From positions 1 to 25,233 of IMG/VR virus record IMGVR_UViG_3300046516_000791: a DNA stretch of 25,233 nucleotides. The stretch is one strand, 5' to 3'. The DNA comes from a virus. The notes below the pieces were generated by a model. It ran no database searches. It had not been told where the DNA came from and saw only the letters and a list, made by a program, of their open reading frames with translations. Positions 6,086-12,749 of the stretch are shown here, piece after piece; within the stretch, counting starts at the first letter, position 1; each line of letters starts with the position of its first letter. The translations under genes and the position numbers were made by a program.

Positions 6086-6225
6086 CCCACGAAGCGGCGC
6101 GCGGTTGCGTGGCGGCGGGCGCGGGAACCATTGCGCGCGGTCGGAATTGGTCGCAGGGTGCGCTATCGTCCTCGCGCCGAACGCGCGGGGCGATTTCATT
6201 CGTCCATTGCTTTGAGGTTTATGCA

Positions 6226-6780
6226 GTGCCAGAGCGACAGGCGAGCGGCGATAAGCTGTTGATGAAGGGCTTCGGCGAGCGCTTGCGCTTGCTGCGCAAG
6301 GCATATGGCGACAAATTCGGCGCGAAGCATCACAGCAAGGCCCGATGGGCCAAGCGCTTATGGGTGAGTCCGGCGATGTATGGGCGATGGGAGAAGGGAG
6401 ATCATCTGCCCAAGTTCGTCGATCTGCTTAGAATCTCCCTGCTTTTCCAGGTCGATCCGAATTACCTGATCGAGGGCGTTTTATCGGAACATCTGGAGCA
6501 ATGGCTGTATGCGGCGCTGAAGGCGGGGAACCCGGAATTATTGGACGCGGCGGGTTACTGGCAACGTCAAAGCGAACTTTTTTCGCTAGCCAGTCGAGCA
6601 CTCGCTGATGAGGAACCCGGACCTGACAGGTCGCGAGCGCGAGCAATTCGGGGCGATATATCAAATACGAAACGATCGTCGAAAAAAGCATCTGGTCCTC
6701 CCGAAAGCGGCGTTGATGATTTTTCGGCGCCTCCGGTGTCCCGTCTGAGGGGGCCAGCGAAACGCAAGCGTAGAACCTAG
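6226..6780 (+). CDS. XRE-family phage repressor (CI-like position, no S24 protease domain)
   Basis: A 184-residue protein. GTG 6226 is chosen because GAGG lies eight bases upstream; ATG 6262 is the alternative. The HTH occupies about residues 16-84: F-G-E-R-L-R-L-L-R-K-A-Y, then KARWAKRLWVSPAMYGRWEK with the recognition helix, then VDLLRISLLFQVDPNYLIEG. The rest is a helical oligomerisation-like segment and a basic, disordered tail ending PAKRKRRT. There is no LexA/S24 peptidase region, so SOS self-cleavage is not expected. It faces the Cro-like gene across the O1 operator and is followed by O2 and the rightward early operon. Confidence 0.8.
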   Translation: MPERQASGDKLLMKGFGERLRLLRKAYGDKFGAKHHSKARWAKRLWVSPAMYGRWEKGDHLPKFVDLLRISLLFQVDPNYLIEGVLSEHLEQWLYAALKAGNPELLDAAGYWQRQSELFSLASRALADEEPGPDRSRARAIRGDISNTKRSSKKASGPPESGVDDFSAPPVSRLRGPAKRKRRT

Positions 6781-6827
6781 AACAGCACAATCACCCCGCG
6801 CAACCCGTCAGGAAAACGCAAGCGCAA

Positions 6828-6850
6828 CGCGAATGTTCGCGCGGGATTTT
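6828..6850 (+). terminator. Weak hairpin after the repressor gene
   Basis: CGCGAA-TG-TTCGCG (6828-6841) can form a short stem, followed by a small T tract at 6847-6850. The loop is short and the stem only 5-6 bp, so it is at best a weak terminator for the repressor transcript ahead of the early promoter region. Confidence 0.3.
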
Positions 6851-6870
6851 CGACTTCGGGCATCCCCCCG

Positions 6871-6887
6871 CTTGCATGTCATGCAAG
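6871..6887. promoter_or_regulatory. Operator O2 before the rightward early operon
   Basis: CTTGCAT-GTC-ATGCAAG, a perfect 7+3+7 palindrome differing from O1 only in the innermost arm base and the spacer. Read rightward, its TTGCAT (6872-6877) could be a -35 with CCTAAC (6894-6899) as a weak -10 at 16 bp. This would be the promoter of the Gp157/bet operon, repressed by occupation of O2. Confidence 0.75.
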
Positions 6888-6934
6888 GTTCGGCCTAACC
6901 TCCCTGCTCCGGTTTCAGAGGAGCGAGGCGGCGG

Positions 6935-7477
6935 ATGTCGGACAGCAACATTGCACCACGGGTTCCCTCGGCTGGCCAGCTGGAGCGCGTCGTTTCAGCG
7001 TGGCAGCAATTGCGCGAGATGTATGCCCTCGACCCGTCGATCACAGAGGATGAGGAGGTGATCCGGAGGGCGCTGGCGGACGCGGAGATGCCGCACCCGG
7101 ATGTCCTACTCGATCGCTCGATCGACGCGCTCGTGTGGATCGAGCGGCGCGAGGTCGAGGCGAACGATCTGCGGCGCGAGATGGCCGAGCGGCGCGACAG
7201 GTATCGGGCGCGCGCGGAGACGGTGCGCAAGGTGATCGAGGCTTTAATGAACGCGACCGAAACGAAGTCGCGGCGCGCCAAATGGGGCGCGGCGAGCATC
7301 GCGGCGGGGCGCCCGTCGCTCGTGCTCACCGACGAACAGCTTGTGCCCGATGAATACTTCAAGACCGAGCGGACGTTGATGCGGACCCCGTTGATCGACG
7401 ATCTGGAGCAAGGCGTCGTTGTCCCCGGCGCGGTCATGTCCAATGCGGGACAGGTGTTGCGGATCAGGAAGCTCTGA
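6935..7477 (+). CDS. Gp157-family phage protein (siphovirus Gp157-like)
   Basis: A 180-residue protein. Residues 60-115 are a long charged helix/coiled coil (IERREVEANDLRREMAERRD). Residues about 120-180 carry the Gp157 C-terminal pattern: I-A-A-G-R-P-S-L-V-L, LVPDEYFK, a spacer, then G-V-V-V-P-G-A and a final V-L-R-I-R. Family members sit beside RecT, Bet or ERF annealing genes and have been linked to host-nuclease resistance, though mechanism is unsettled. AGAGGAGC lies 13 bases upstream of the ATG. It is the first gene of the rightward early operon, just behind operator O2. Confidence 0.85.
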   Translation: MSDSNIAPRVPSAGQLERVVSAWQQLREMYALDPSITEDEEVIRRALADAEMPHPDVLLDRSIDALVWIERREVEANDLRREMAERRDRYRARAETVRKVIEALMNATETKSRRAKWGAASIAAGRPSLVLTDEQLVPDEYFKTERTLMRTPLIDDLEQGVVVPGAVMSNAGQVLRIRKL

Positions 7478-7479
7478 CG

Positions 7480-8745
7480 ATGGCGCAGCAAGCTCGACGC
7501 GACGATCGACAGGCGATGACGATCGCGCCCCGTAGCGTGAAGCCCGCCAACTTCAACGGCACCGATGCAAGCTGGCGGGTCTTGTGCGACCTCTACCCGT
7601 CCGCCGAGACGCCGGAGATCGTGATGGCGGTCGTCGAGTATTGCGCGGTGCGGCGCCTGGACCCGTTCAAGAAGCCTTGCCACATCGTTCCGATGTATAA
7701 CTCGAAGTTGAGGCGCAAGGTTCAGGTCGTCATGCAAGGGATAAACGAAGTCGAGATCACGGCTTCGCGCACCCAGGCATGGGCCGGGATGGACCTTCCG
7801 CAATGGGGGCCGGATGTCGAGCGCGTGTTCCGTGGCACGTTCGACAACGACGACGGCACGACGCGCACCGTCGAGGTCGCGTTGACGTATCCGGCATGGT
7901 GCGCGGTCACGGTTTACCGGATCGTCGGCGGCGAGCCACGACGGTTCACCGAACAGCTTTTCTTCGAGGAATGCTATGCGCGCGCGGGCTTCCGCACGGA
8001 GGTTCCCAACGACCGATGGTCGAAGGCGCCCAGGCAAATGCTGCACAAGTGCACGAAGGCGGCGACGCTGCGCGCGACGTTCCCCGAGGAGGGCTTGGGC
8101 TACACCGCCGAGGAGATGGAGGATCAGGAAACCGACACGGGCGGCGTGACGATCGAGGGCGTGATCGACCAGGGTGATCCTGGCATGACGGAGCGCGATC
8201 GCAAGGTCGTCGAGCAACCGCCACCGTCGCCGCCCTCTGGCGAGGCGCTGACCGGCTTCGCTCCGCTCATGGAAGGCAACGGCACCATCTGGCTTCGGAA
8301 CCTGTCGGCGCTCCTCATGGCGGCGACGACGGAGGAGCGTGTCGTCTCGATCGAGTGGCACCCACGCGTGCGCGCTTCGCTAGACACGGCGCCGACGCTG
8401 ATCCGCGATCAGATCACCAGGATGATCAGCACGGCGCACGAGCGCGTGCGCAAGGTCGCGAAGCAACCGCCCCCACCCGATTGGCCCGCTCCTCCAGGCT
8501 TCGACAGCGGCGGCGACCCGGACGGCGGCAATCCTCCAGGCATCGAGGGATGGCCCGACGATCCGATCCTCGAATTGCTCGCGGAGGTCGAGGCGATGGA
8601 CCTGATCGCGCTCGACGGGCTGGCGACCAGCGCGGAATGGCGGGCGAAGGCGCGCGCGGCGATCGACTTTCCACCCGACGAAGATCGGTTGAACGAAGCG
8701 ATCGCGACGCGGCGAGCAATTCTGAAAGGGAACAAGGGAACATGA
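7480..8745 (+). CDS. bet: Phage recombination protein Bet (RecT superfamily)
   Basis: A 421-residue single-strand annealing protein. The Bet core is in residues 20-215: VEYCAVRRLDPFKKPCHIVP, VQVVMQGINEVEITASRTQA, a G-M-D-L-P-Q-W-G-P stretch, WSKAPRQMLHKCTKAATLRA and FPEEGLGYTAEEM. These match the conserved elements of lambda Redbeta relatives. It is about 160 residues longer than lambda Bet: a Pro-rich linker (about 235-245) leads to a separate helical C-terminal region (about 250-420) with another Pro/Gly linker (about 320-345). The extension is unexplained; in relatives the C-terminus contacts exonuclease and host SSB. AGGAA lies nine bases before the ATG. No lambda-exo or YqaJ-type exonuclease lies beside it. 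Confidence 0.9.
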   Translation: MAQQARRDDRQAMTIAPRSVKPANFNGTDASWRVLCDLYPSAETPEIVMAVVEYCAVRRLDPFKKPCHIVPMYNSKLRRKVQVVMQGINEVEITASRTQAWAGMDLPQWGPDVERVFRGTFDNDDGTTRTVEVALTYPAWCAVTVYRIVGGEPRRFTEQLFFEECYARAGFRTEVPNDRWSKAPRQMLHKCTKAATLRATFPEEGLGYTAEEMEDQETDTGGVTIEGVIDQGDPGMTERDRKVVEQPPPSPPSGEALTGFAPLMEGNGTIWLRNLSALLMAATTEERVVSIEWHPRVRASLDTAPTLIRDQITRMISTAHERVRKVAKQPPPPDWPAPPGFDSGGDPDGGNPPGIEGWPDDPILELLAEVEAMDLIALDGLATSAEWRAKARAAIDFPPDEDRLNEAIATRRAILKGNKGT

Positions 8746-8981
8746 GCAAATCACCAACGCGCGGCAAGCTGACCCACGATCATGAATTGCTGGTGATCTC
8801 GCGGGGGTTCGATCTCCTCGCGACGTTGCACCAGGATCGGCGGCGCTTCGTCGCGGAGTATTGGTTGAGCCGTCTCGACGCCATGCCGGTGATCGCCCAG
8901 GTCGAGGATCATCCGAGGGAAACGGCGGACGAACCCCCGATGATGCCGCACCTTCGAGGCGCGGCGTCGGCGGTTGCGTGA
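8742..8981 (+). CDS. Small hypothetical protein after bet
   Basis: A 79-residue protein starting MSKSPTRGKLTHDHELLVIS; its ATG overlaps the bet stop as ATGA. The middle is helical (GFDLLATLHQDRRRFVAEYW). No family is recognised. The stop shares one base with the next start (TGATG), so it is translationally coupled on both sides. Confidence 0.65.
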   Translation: MSKSPTRGKLTHDHELLVISRGFDLLATLHQDRRRFVAEYWLSRLDAMPVIAQVEDHPRETADEPPMMPHLRGAASAVA

Positions 8982-9250
8982 TGGTGGCGCGGACGGCTCC
9001 GGTCGAGATCGAGGCGGACGCGGGGAGCACGACGGCGACGGTCCCGTTGCTGATGGACGGCGACACGATCGCGGGGTTGCTGCGCGTCGATCGGCGGACC
9101 TTTCAACGGCTCGTGCACGCGGGCGAATTCGCGAAGCCGCTGATGATCGGACACAACACCCCACGCTGGCGGGCGAGTGATTACAACGCCTACGTGGCGC
9201 GGCTGCGCGAGGCCCAGGCGGCGGGCAAGCGGAGGCGGCGCGATGTCTGA
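8981..9250 (+). CDS. AlpA/excisionase-like HTH protein
   Basis: An 89-residue protein from ATG 8981 (TGATG junction); a longer frame exists upstream but overlaps the neighbour. Residues 24-70 look like a winged MerR/AlpA-type domain: L-L-M-D-G-D-T-I-A-G-L-L, then RVDRRTFQRLVHAGEFAKP, a loop with PRW and S-D-Y-N-A-Y-V. The C-terminus is Lys/Arg-rich. Such proteins act as excisionases or small transcription factors. The integrase is 4.5 kb away in the same direction, so an excisionase role is possible but not shown. Confidence 0.7.
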   Translation: MVARTAPVEIEADAGSTTATVPLLMDGDTIAGLLRVDRRTFQRLVHAGEFAKPLMIGHNTPRWRASDYNAYVARLREAQAAGKRRRRDV

Positions 9251-9455
9251 TCTGTATCCCGTCTCGCTCGATGACATGGTCGAGGAGGTCCGTCGCGAGT
9301 GTCAGTCGCGACGCTTCGCGTTCGGGATCGCGTGTCGCGAGGGGCGGATGAACCGGCGGCGGGCGGATCGGCGGATCGACGTGATGGACGCGGTTTTGAA
9401 ACGTCTGGAGGAGGAACGCGAACATGAGCGAGGAGCAATGGACGACCGAAGATAA
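9243..9455 (+). CDS. Small conserved phage protein, unknown function
   Basis: A 70-residue, highly charged helical protein. GGAGG lies eight bases upstream of ATG 9243. The pattern E-V-R-R-E-C-x-S-R-R-F-A-F-x-x-x-x-x-x-G-R-M, then RADRRIDVMDAVLKRLEEE, is like a small family found beside phage recombination genes. No function is known to me. It overlaps both neighbours (8 and 32 bp). Confidence 0.7.
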   Translation: MSDLYPVSLDDMVEEVRRECQSRRFAFGIACREGRMNRRRADRRIDVMDAVLKRLEEEREHERGAMDDRR

Positions 9456-9651
9456 GCGGCGCGACGGCTTGTCGATCGTCGCGGGGATCGACGGTTGGCT
9501 GATCCTGCCCGCCGAGGGGCGACCGGCGATCGATCGGTGCCCATGCTGCGATGAATTGTTCACGCGCGACGATCGAGGCTTTCGCGGCGCGCGGCTGGTC
9601 GCGGACATGATCTACCCGTTGACGGAGGAGGCCAGGGGCGATGCGAATTGA
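9424..9651 (+). CDS. Small Cys-pair hypothetical protein
   Basis: A 75-residue protein starting MSEEQWTTEDKRRDGLSIV, with GGAGG nine bases upstream. A CPCC motif (IDRCPCCDELF) in the middle suggests a one-sided metal site or a dimeric zinc finger. A helix with L-V-A-D-M-I-Y-P-L follows. No family recognised. It overlaps the previous gene by 32 bp and the next by 11 bp. Confidence 0.65.
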   Translation: MSEEQWTTEDKRRDGLSIVAGIDGWLILPAEGRPAIDRCPCCDELFTRDDRGFRGARLVADMIYPLTEEARGDAN

Positions 9652-9946
9652 TGCGTTGCACGGCCATGTCGGGATGCTGGCGTTGATGCGCGCGGTGCTC
9701 GAAGCGGGCGACGTGTTCGCGCTCGAAGCGCTGATCGCGACGCCGACCGATCCGACGCGCGGCGCGCATCATCTCGTGATGCGGATCGGCGATACGGCGG
9801 CGGCGCTGTCGCTGCCGGAGGCGCGATGGTTCGCGGATCAGATGATCAACCAGACCCACGGGCCGAAGGCGGGCGACCTGGAGTGCTTCGGGCGGTTGAT
9901 GCTGTCGATCCTGAAGGAAGCCCCCGGCCCACACGGCGCGCATTGA
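9641..9946 (+). CDS. Helical hypothetical protein
   Basis: A 101-residue protein, mostly helical, beginning MRIDALHGHVGMLALMRAVL with AGGGG just upstream of the ATG. Other recognisable stretches are SLPEARWFADQMINQTHGP and LECFGRLMLSILKEA. No domain recognised. The stop shares one base with the start of the next gene (TGATG). Confidence 0.65.
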   Translation: MRIDALHGHVGMLALMRAVLEAGDVFALEALIATPTDPTRGAHHLVMRIGDTAAALSLPEARWFADQMINQTHGPKAGDLECFGRLMLSILKEAPGPHGAH

Positions 9947-10038
9947 TGCGTCCGGTGCTGCGGGCGCGCGTGCTCCTCCAGGCGGTGACGATCAGCGCGG
10001 CGCTATGGGCGGTCGTGCTGTGGTGCATCGCGGGATGA
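9946..10038 (+). CDS. 30-residue membrane peptide
   Basis: A tiny gene tiled between two neighbours: the start shares one base with the previous stop (TGATG) and the stop overlaps the next start (ATGA). The product has a short basic N-terminus (MRPVLRARVLLQ) and one hydrophobic segment (AVTISAALWAVVLWCIAG), a probable single membrane span with its N-terminus in the cytoplasm. Small membrane peptides in phage early operons can act on host membrane functions; none can be assigned here. Confidence 0.55.
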   Translation: MRPVLRARVLLQAVTISAALWAVVLWCIAG

Positions 10039-10271
10039 CCCTGCCCCGGTGCTCCGACTGCGGACGCAAGTCGATGGCGGTCGCTCCGGGCGAGGTCGCG
10101 ACGGGCAAGCCCGACCGGGCGTGGTGCGAGCGCTGCGAGGAGGCCCACGGCTGGCTTGTGCGAGATCGGGGCACGACGACAGCGATCGACGGCCCCGGCC
10201 CGCGTAGCCGTGCCCAGGAGGCGCGGCGGCGATGGAAGATTCACAACAAGGGCAAGAGGAAAAAAGCATGA
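10035..10271 (+). CDS. Zinc-ribbon-like small protein
   Basis: A 78-residue protein from ATG 10035, coupled by ATGA. Two Cys pairs, CSDC at residues 6-9 and CERC about 22 residues later, form a plausible four-Cys zinc ribbon, with AWCERCEEAHGWLVRD around the second pair. The C-terminus is strongly basic (RRRWKIHNKGKRKKA), suggesting nucleic-acid contact. No named family recognised. Part of the overlapping small-gene string. Confidence 0.7.
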   Translation: MTLPRCSDCGRKSMAVAPGEVATGKPDRAWCERCEEAHGWLVRDRGTTTAIDGPGPRSRAQEARRRWKIHNKGKRKKA

Positions 10272-10810
10272 GCGAGCACACACACACCGAGACGACAACA
10301 GGTCGGCGGACGCGGCAGCGCGACGAAGCGCGCGACTTGCTAAAGCGGCTGCGGATCGACAACCCGAAGGCGGATCGCGCGGCGCTGACCAGACTGTATG
10401 TCGAGCACGTTCGTCCGATCATCCAGGACGGCGACGACGACGCGATCGAGGCGCTTGTGATCCTGCCGCTCCGGGAATGGATCGGCGCGAACATCGTCGA
10501 GCCACGCGGCCAGCGGAAAACAGCGGAGGAGCGCGCGGCGGAACGGGCGGCGCGGGTCGAGGAGATCGCGGCGCGCGACGCGGAGCGGGTCGAGGAGATC
10601 GTGACCCGGCGCTTGCTCGAATGGGAGATGCTCGACGGGCGCGCGTTGGGCGATCTCACGGGCGCGGATTGTCGCGGGCTGTCGGAGCGGTTGGGCGTGT
10701 TCTTTCATGTGATCTCGGATCAGATCCCTCCGCGCGCGAAGGTGCGCAACCACTTCACCGAACTTCAATTGCAGGCGCTCGCGCGGCATCACAAGCTGAT
10801 CGTGCCGTGA
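10268..10810 (+). CDS. Hypothetical coiled-coil protein
   Basis: A 180-residue protein from ATG 10268 (ATGA overlap with the previous stop), starting MSEHTHTETTTGRRTRQRDE. Residues 20-75 are helical, and residues 80-118 are a long Glu/Arg/Ala helix (EERAAERAARVEEIAARDAE) that probably forms a coiled coil. The C-terminal part is globular: GADCRGLSERLGVFFHVISD and HFTELQLQALARHHKLI. No family recognised. The stop overlaps the next gene's GTG start (GTGA). Confidence 0.7.
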   Translation: MSEHTHTETTTGRRTRQRDEARDLLKRLRIDNPKADRAALTRLYVEHVRPIIQDGDDDAIEALVILPLREWIGANIVEPRGQRKTAEERAAERAARVEEIAARDAERVEEIVTRRLLEWEMLDGRALGDLTGADCRGLSERLGVFFHVISDQIPPRAKVRNHFTELQLQALARHHKLIVP

Positions 10811-11430
10811 CGGAGGAGGAACGGCTTGCGAAGCGTCGCGAGGTATCGCGGCGCTATGCCGAACGCCATCCCGACCGGGTAAAGGCGTCGGCGGCAAAGC
10901 ATCGCGGGCAAAACCAGGAGCGGCTTCGGGTCGAGGCTCGCGAACGGGCGGCACGCAAGCGGCGCGAACTTGGAATGAAGGAACGACCACAACCCATGTC
11001 GCCCGAGGATCACGCCGCCTATTGGCGCGAATACCAACGGCAATGGGCAAAGCGAAAGCGGCGCAGTCTCGGGACACCGGAGCGAGCGACACCCACACCC
11101 AAGGAACGGGCGGCGAAGCGCGTCGCGGCGCAGCATCGGCGATTGGTGACGATGCCCCCAGAATGGCACGCGAAGCGCAAGGAACAGATGCGGCAATGGT
11201 GGCAAAGCATCTCCCCAGAGAAGCGGCGCGAATACTGGAAACGAAACTATGCCAAGCACGGCGAAGCATGGCGCGCGCGCGGGCGCCTTCAGAGTGCGCA
11301 AAAGGTCGCCGCCCTTGCGTTCCTTCGATCGGTCGGCGTGATCAGGCGCGGCGACGGCGGCGGCGGTCGGATGGATGCCCTTTACCGCGCCGCGCTCGCC
11401 TACGTGCGCCAGCAAGGGCTGATGCCATGA
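10807..11430 (+). CDS. Highly basic repeat-containing phage protein
   Basis: A 207-residue protein from GTG 10807, coupled by GTGA to the gene before. It is very rich in Arg, Lys and aromatic residues. A loose repeat of Tyr/Trp and Arg/Lys recurs: RYAERHPDRVKASAAKHR, AAYWREYQRQWAKRKRR, and the stretch from MPPEWHAKRKEQ to YWKRNYAKHGEAW. Such arrays occur in phage proteins that bind nucleic acid. The C-terminal 50 residues are a separate helical region (LAFLRSVGVIRRGDGGGGR). No function known. Confidence 0.7.
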   Translation: MTEEERLAKRREVSRRYAERHPDRVKASAAKHRGQNQERLRVEARERAARKRRELGMKERPQPMSPEDHAAYWREYQRQWAKRKRRSLGTPERATPTPKERAAKRVAAQHRRLVTMPPEWHAKRKEQMRQWWQSISPEKRREYWKRNYAKHGEAWRARGRLQSAQKVAALAFLRSVGVIRRGDGGGGRMDALYRAALAYVRQQGLMP

Positions 11431-11440
11431 GGAAGAAAGC

Positions 11441-11572
11441 ATGAGATCACAGATCGAATTCGCGTTGTCGCATCCGGTGTTCGACCCGGAGCGACAGATC
11501 GTCGTCGGCCACTATTGGCGGGCGGGCGACACGGTGTCGGCGTGCCTGACTGTGAACATCGGCGAGGAGTGA
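11441..11572 (+). CDS. N-terminal part of a gene split by an in-frame TGA
   Basis: A 43-residue reading frame from ATG 11441, with GAGGAA about ten bases upstream, starting MRSQIEFALSHPVFDPERQ and ending VNIGEE before TGA at 11570-11572. The same frame stays open after the stop, continuing A-V-Y-A-G-G-R-P-L-W-H-L-S-L without a break to 11860. The join reads naturally as a single protein if the stop codon is read as an amino acid (a TGG Trp codon would differ by one base). Possible explanations are a nonsense mutation, a sequencing error or programmed readthrough. No family named. Confidence 0.6.
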   Translation: MRSQIEFALSHPVFDPERQIVVGHYWRAGDTVSACLTVNIGEE

Positions 11573-11605
11573 GCCGTCTACGCTGGCGGGCGTCCCCTGT
11601 GGCAT

Positions 11606-11860
11606 TTGTCGTTGTGCCATCAGGAGCGGACGGGGCCAGTGCCCGTGCTCCGTTGGAGCCGGATGACGGTGCGGAAGGTCGAGATGATCCGCGATCGGAT
11701 CATGTCCATGTGCGGCACGACGGAGCGGCTGATCGAGGCCGACGACTTTCTGGCGAACCATGTCCGGGTCACGATGCAATGGCGCAAGCCGCTGGCGATC
11801 GAGGAGGTCGCGCGCTTGGCGCCGACGGTCGAGGTTCGCGAGCGAAGGGGAAGGGCATGA
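11606..11860 (+). CDS. C-terminal part of the TGA-split gene
   Basis: In the same frame as the 43-residue gene upstream. As a separate gene it would need a TTG start at 11606 or ATG 11663, neither with a good ribosome binding site, which is why I favour one interrupted gene of about 139 codons (11441-11860). The sequence includes GPVPVLRWSRMTVRKVEMIR, TTERLIEADDFLANHVRV and QWRKPLAIEEVARLAPT, a well-formed helical protein. The stop overlaps the next ATG (ATGA). No function recognised. Confidence 0.55.
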   Translation: MSLCHQERTGPVPVLRWSRMTVRKVEMIRDRIMSMCGTTERLIEADDFLANHVRVTMQWRKPLAIEEVARLAPTVEVRERRGRA

Positions 11861-12096
11861 GCGAGAGCACACCCGCGAAGCCACCACACGGCGCGCGTTG
11901 CCAGGAAGCCAGCCCGCTTTCGCACCAGTTCTATATCGCATGCGGTCAGCCGGCCGAATACGTCGTGAAAAATCGCGATCCCGATCCATACGCGATGTGC
12001 GCGGCGTGCGCGGTCCATAACGTGCGCAATCGCGGCGCGCGCTATGTGCTGGCTTCGGAGACATTCACCATCGCAACGATCGAGGGCGGACGATGA
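11857..12096 (+). CDS. Small Cys-rich phage protein
   Basis: A 79-residue protein from ATG 11857 (ATGA overlap). It has a leading Cys (GARCQEASPL), a second in IACGQPAEYVVKNRDPDPY and a CAAC pair in MCAACAVHNVRNRGARYV, giving four Cys and a His in the order of a zinc finger. Proteins with this Y-x-M-C-x-x-C-A-x-H-N pattern occur in other phages without assigned function. The stop is coupled by ATGA to the next gene. Confidence 0.7.
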   Translation: MSESTPAKPPHGARCQEASPLSHQFYIACGQPAEYVVKNRDPDPYAMCAACAVHNVRNRGARYVLASETFTIATIEGGR

Positions 12097-12374
12097 GCGA
12101 GGCCGTCCGCGTCTCCGGCCCCGGATACTTCGCGCGGCTCCATTGGCGCTTGCGGGCGCGCCTGCCCGTGTGGGTCGTTTACCGCCCGATCACGCGCGAA
12201 TACCCCGGCGCATGGGTCGCGCGGATGCACGTTGTCCTGCCGGAATTGCGACCGACGCGGTTCGTCGTGACCCATGACACGTTGCACGAATTGCGCGGGT
12301 TGCTGCCTCCGGGTTTGGTGAAGCTGGCGCGAGACGCGAACGACCCACCCGAGATCGAGGAGACATGGGCATGA
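12093..12374 (+). CDS. Hypothetical protein
   Basis: A 93-residue protein from ATG 12093 (ATGA). It is beta-rich: ARLPVWVVYRPITREYPG, AWVARMHVVLPELRPTRFVV, then a helical segment beginning THDTLHELRGLLPPGLVKL. The C-terminus is acidic. No family recognised. Coupled on both sides in the small-gene string. Confidence 0.65.
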   Translation: MSEAVRVSGPGYFARLHWRLRARLPVWVVYRPITREYPGAWVARMHVVLPELRPTRFVVTHDTLHELRGLLPPGLVKLARDANDPPEIEETWA

Positions 12375-12541
12375 CAGGCGCGCGCCGATGGCGCTTCGAG
12401 TGCCCTGAATGCCAGTTCGACCATGAGGAGGCGGGTCGGTTGGCAACCGACGCCGAGGTCTATTGCGGAATGTGCGCGGAGGATTGCGGTCGCGATGTGA
12501 GGTTGCGGCGCTGGCTGGCGTCGGGCGATCCGTCCACCTGA
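12371..12541 (+). CDS. 56-residue zinc-ribbon-like protein
   Basis: A short gene from ATG 12371, coupled by ATGA (an in-frame ATG at 12365 lies just before it). The product has CPEC near the start (RRWRFECPECQFDHEE) and CGMCAEDC about 20 residues later, so a zinc ribbon is likely. The tail is basic and Trp-containing (RLRRWLASG). It is the last gene before the second control region. Confidence 0.65.
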   Translation: MTGARRWRFECPECQFDHEEAGRLATDAEVYCGMCAEDCGRDVRLRRWLASGDPST

Positions 12542-12544
12542 TCG

Positions 12545-12561
12545 GTTGCAATCCATGCAAG
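12545..12561. promoter_or_regulatory. Operator-like site O3 (degenerate)
   Basis: GTTGCAA-TCC-ATGCAAG. It fits the 7+3+7 spacing of O1 and O2; the right arm is identical to O2 and the left arm has two changes. It starts four bases after the stop of the preceding gene. Confidence 0.5.
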
Positions 12562-12575
12562 GCGGACGCACCACC

Positions 12576-12615
12576 CATGCGCGTTCGCATGTTTTCTCGC
12601 ATGGTCGATCGCATG
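12576..12615. repeat. CGCATG repeats with 12-bp period plus an inverted copy
   Basis: CGCATG occurs at 12586-12591, 12598-12603 and 12610-12615, exactly 12 bp apart. An inverted CATGCG at 12576-12581 makes a 6+4+6 palindrome with the first copy. Iteron-like arrays of this kind are binding sites for a regulator or initiator. Confidence 0.6.
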
Positions 12616-12749
12616 CTTCGACGGAAACCCTTCTGTAGCAGCCATTTCCAGCGTCATCCGGCGTTGTTGACCACAACGCGGGGCGTCGCGACGGTGTGCG
12701 ACAGGGTGCGACTTTTTCTTGTGTTTTCAACCATTGGCGTCCACCTCCC

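Noticed and set aside
6895-8361. Long minus-strand frame (488 codons) opposite Gp157 and bet
   Set aside because: It is the shadow of two well-identified plus-strand genes in GC-rich DNA; its product is Arg/His-rich with no recognisable domain.
12460-12657. Minus-strand 65-codon frame across the second control region (MTLEMAATEGFPSKHAIDHA…)
   Set aside because: It looks protein-like and has H-A every four residues, but it has no ribosome binding site, crosses operator O3 and overlaps the end of the 12371 gene. I explain the periodicity as a DNA repeat instead. It stays a possibility.
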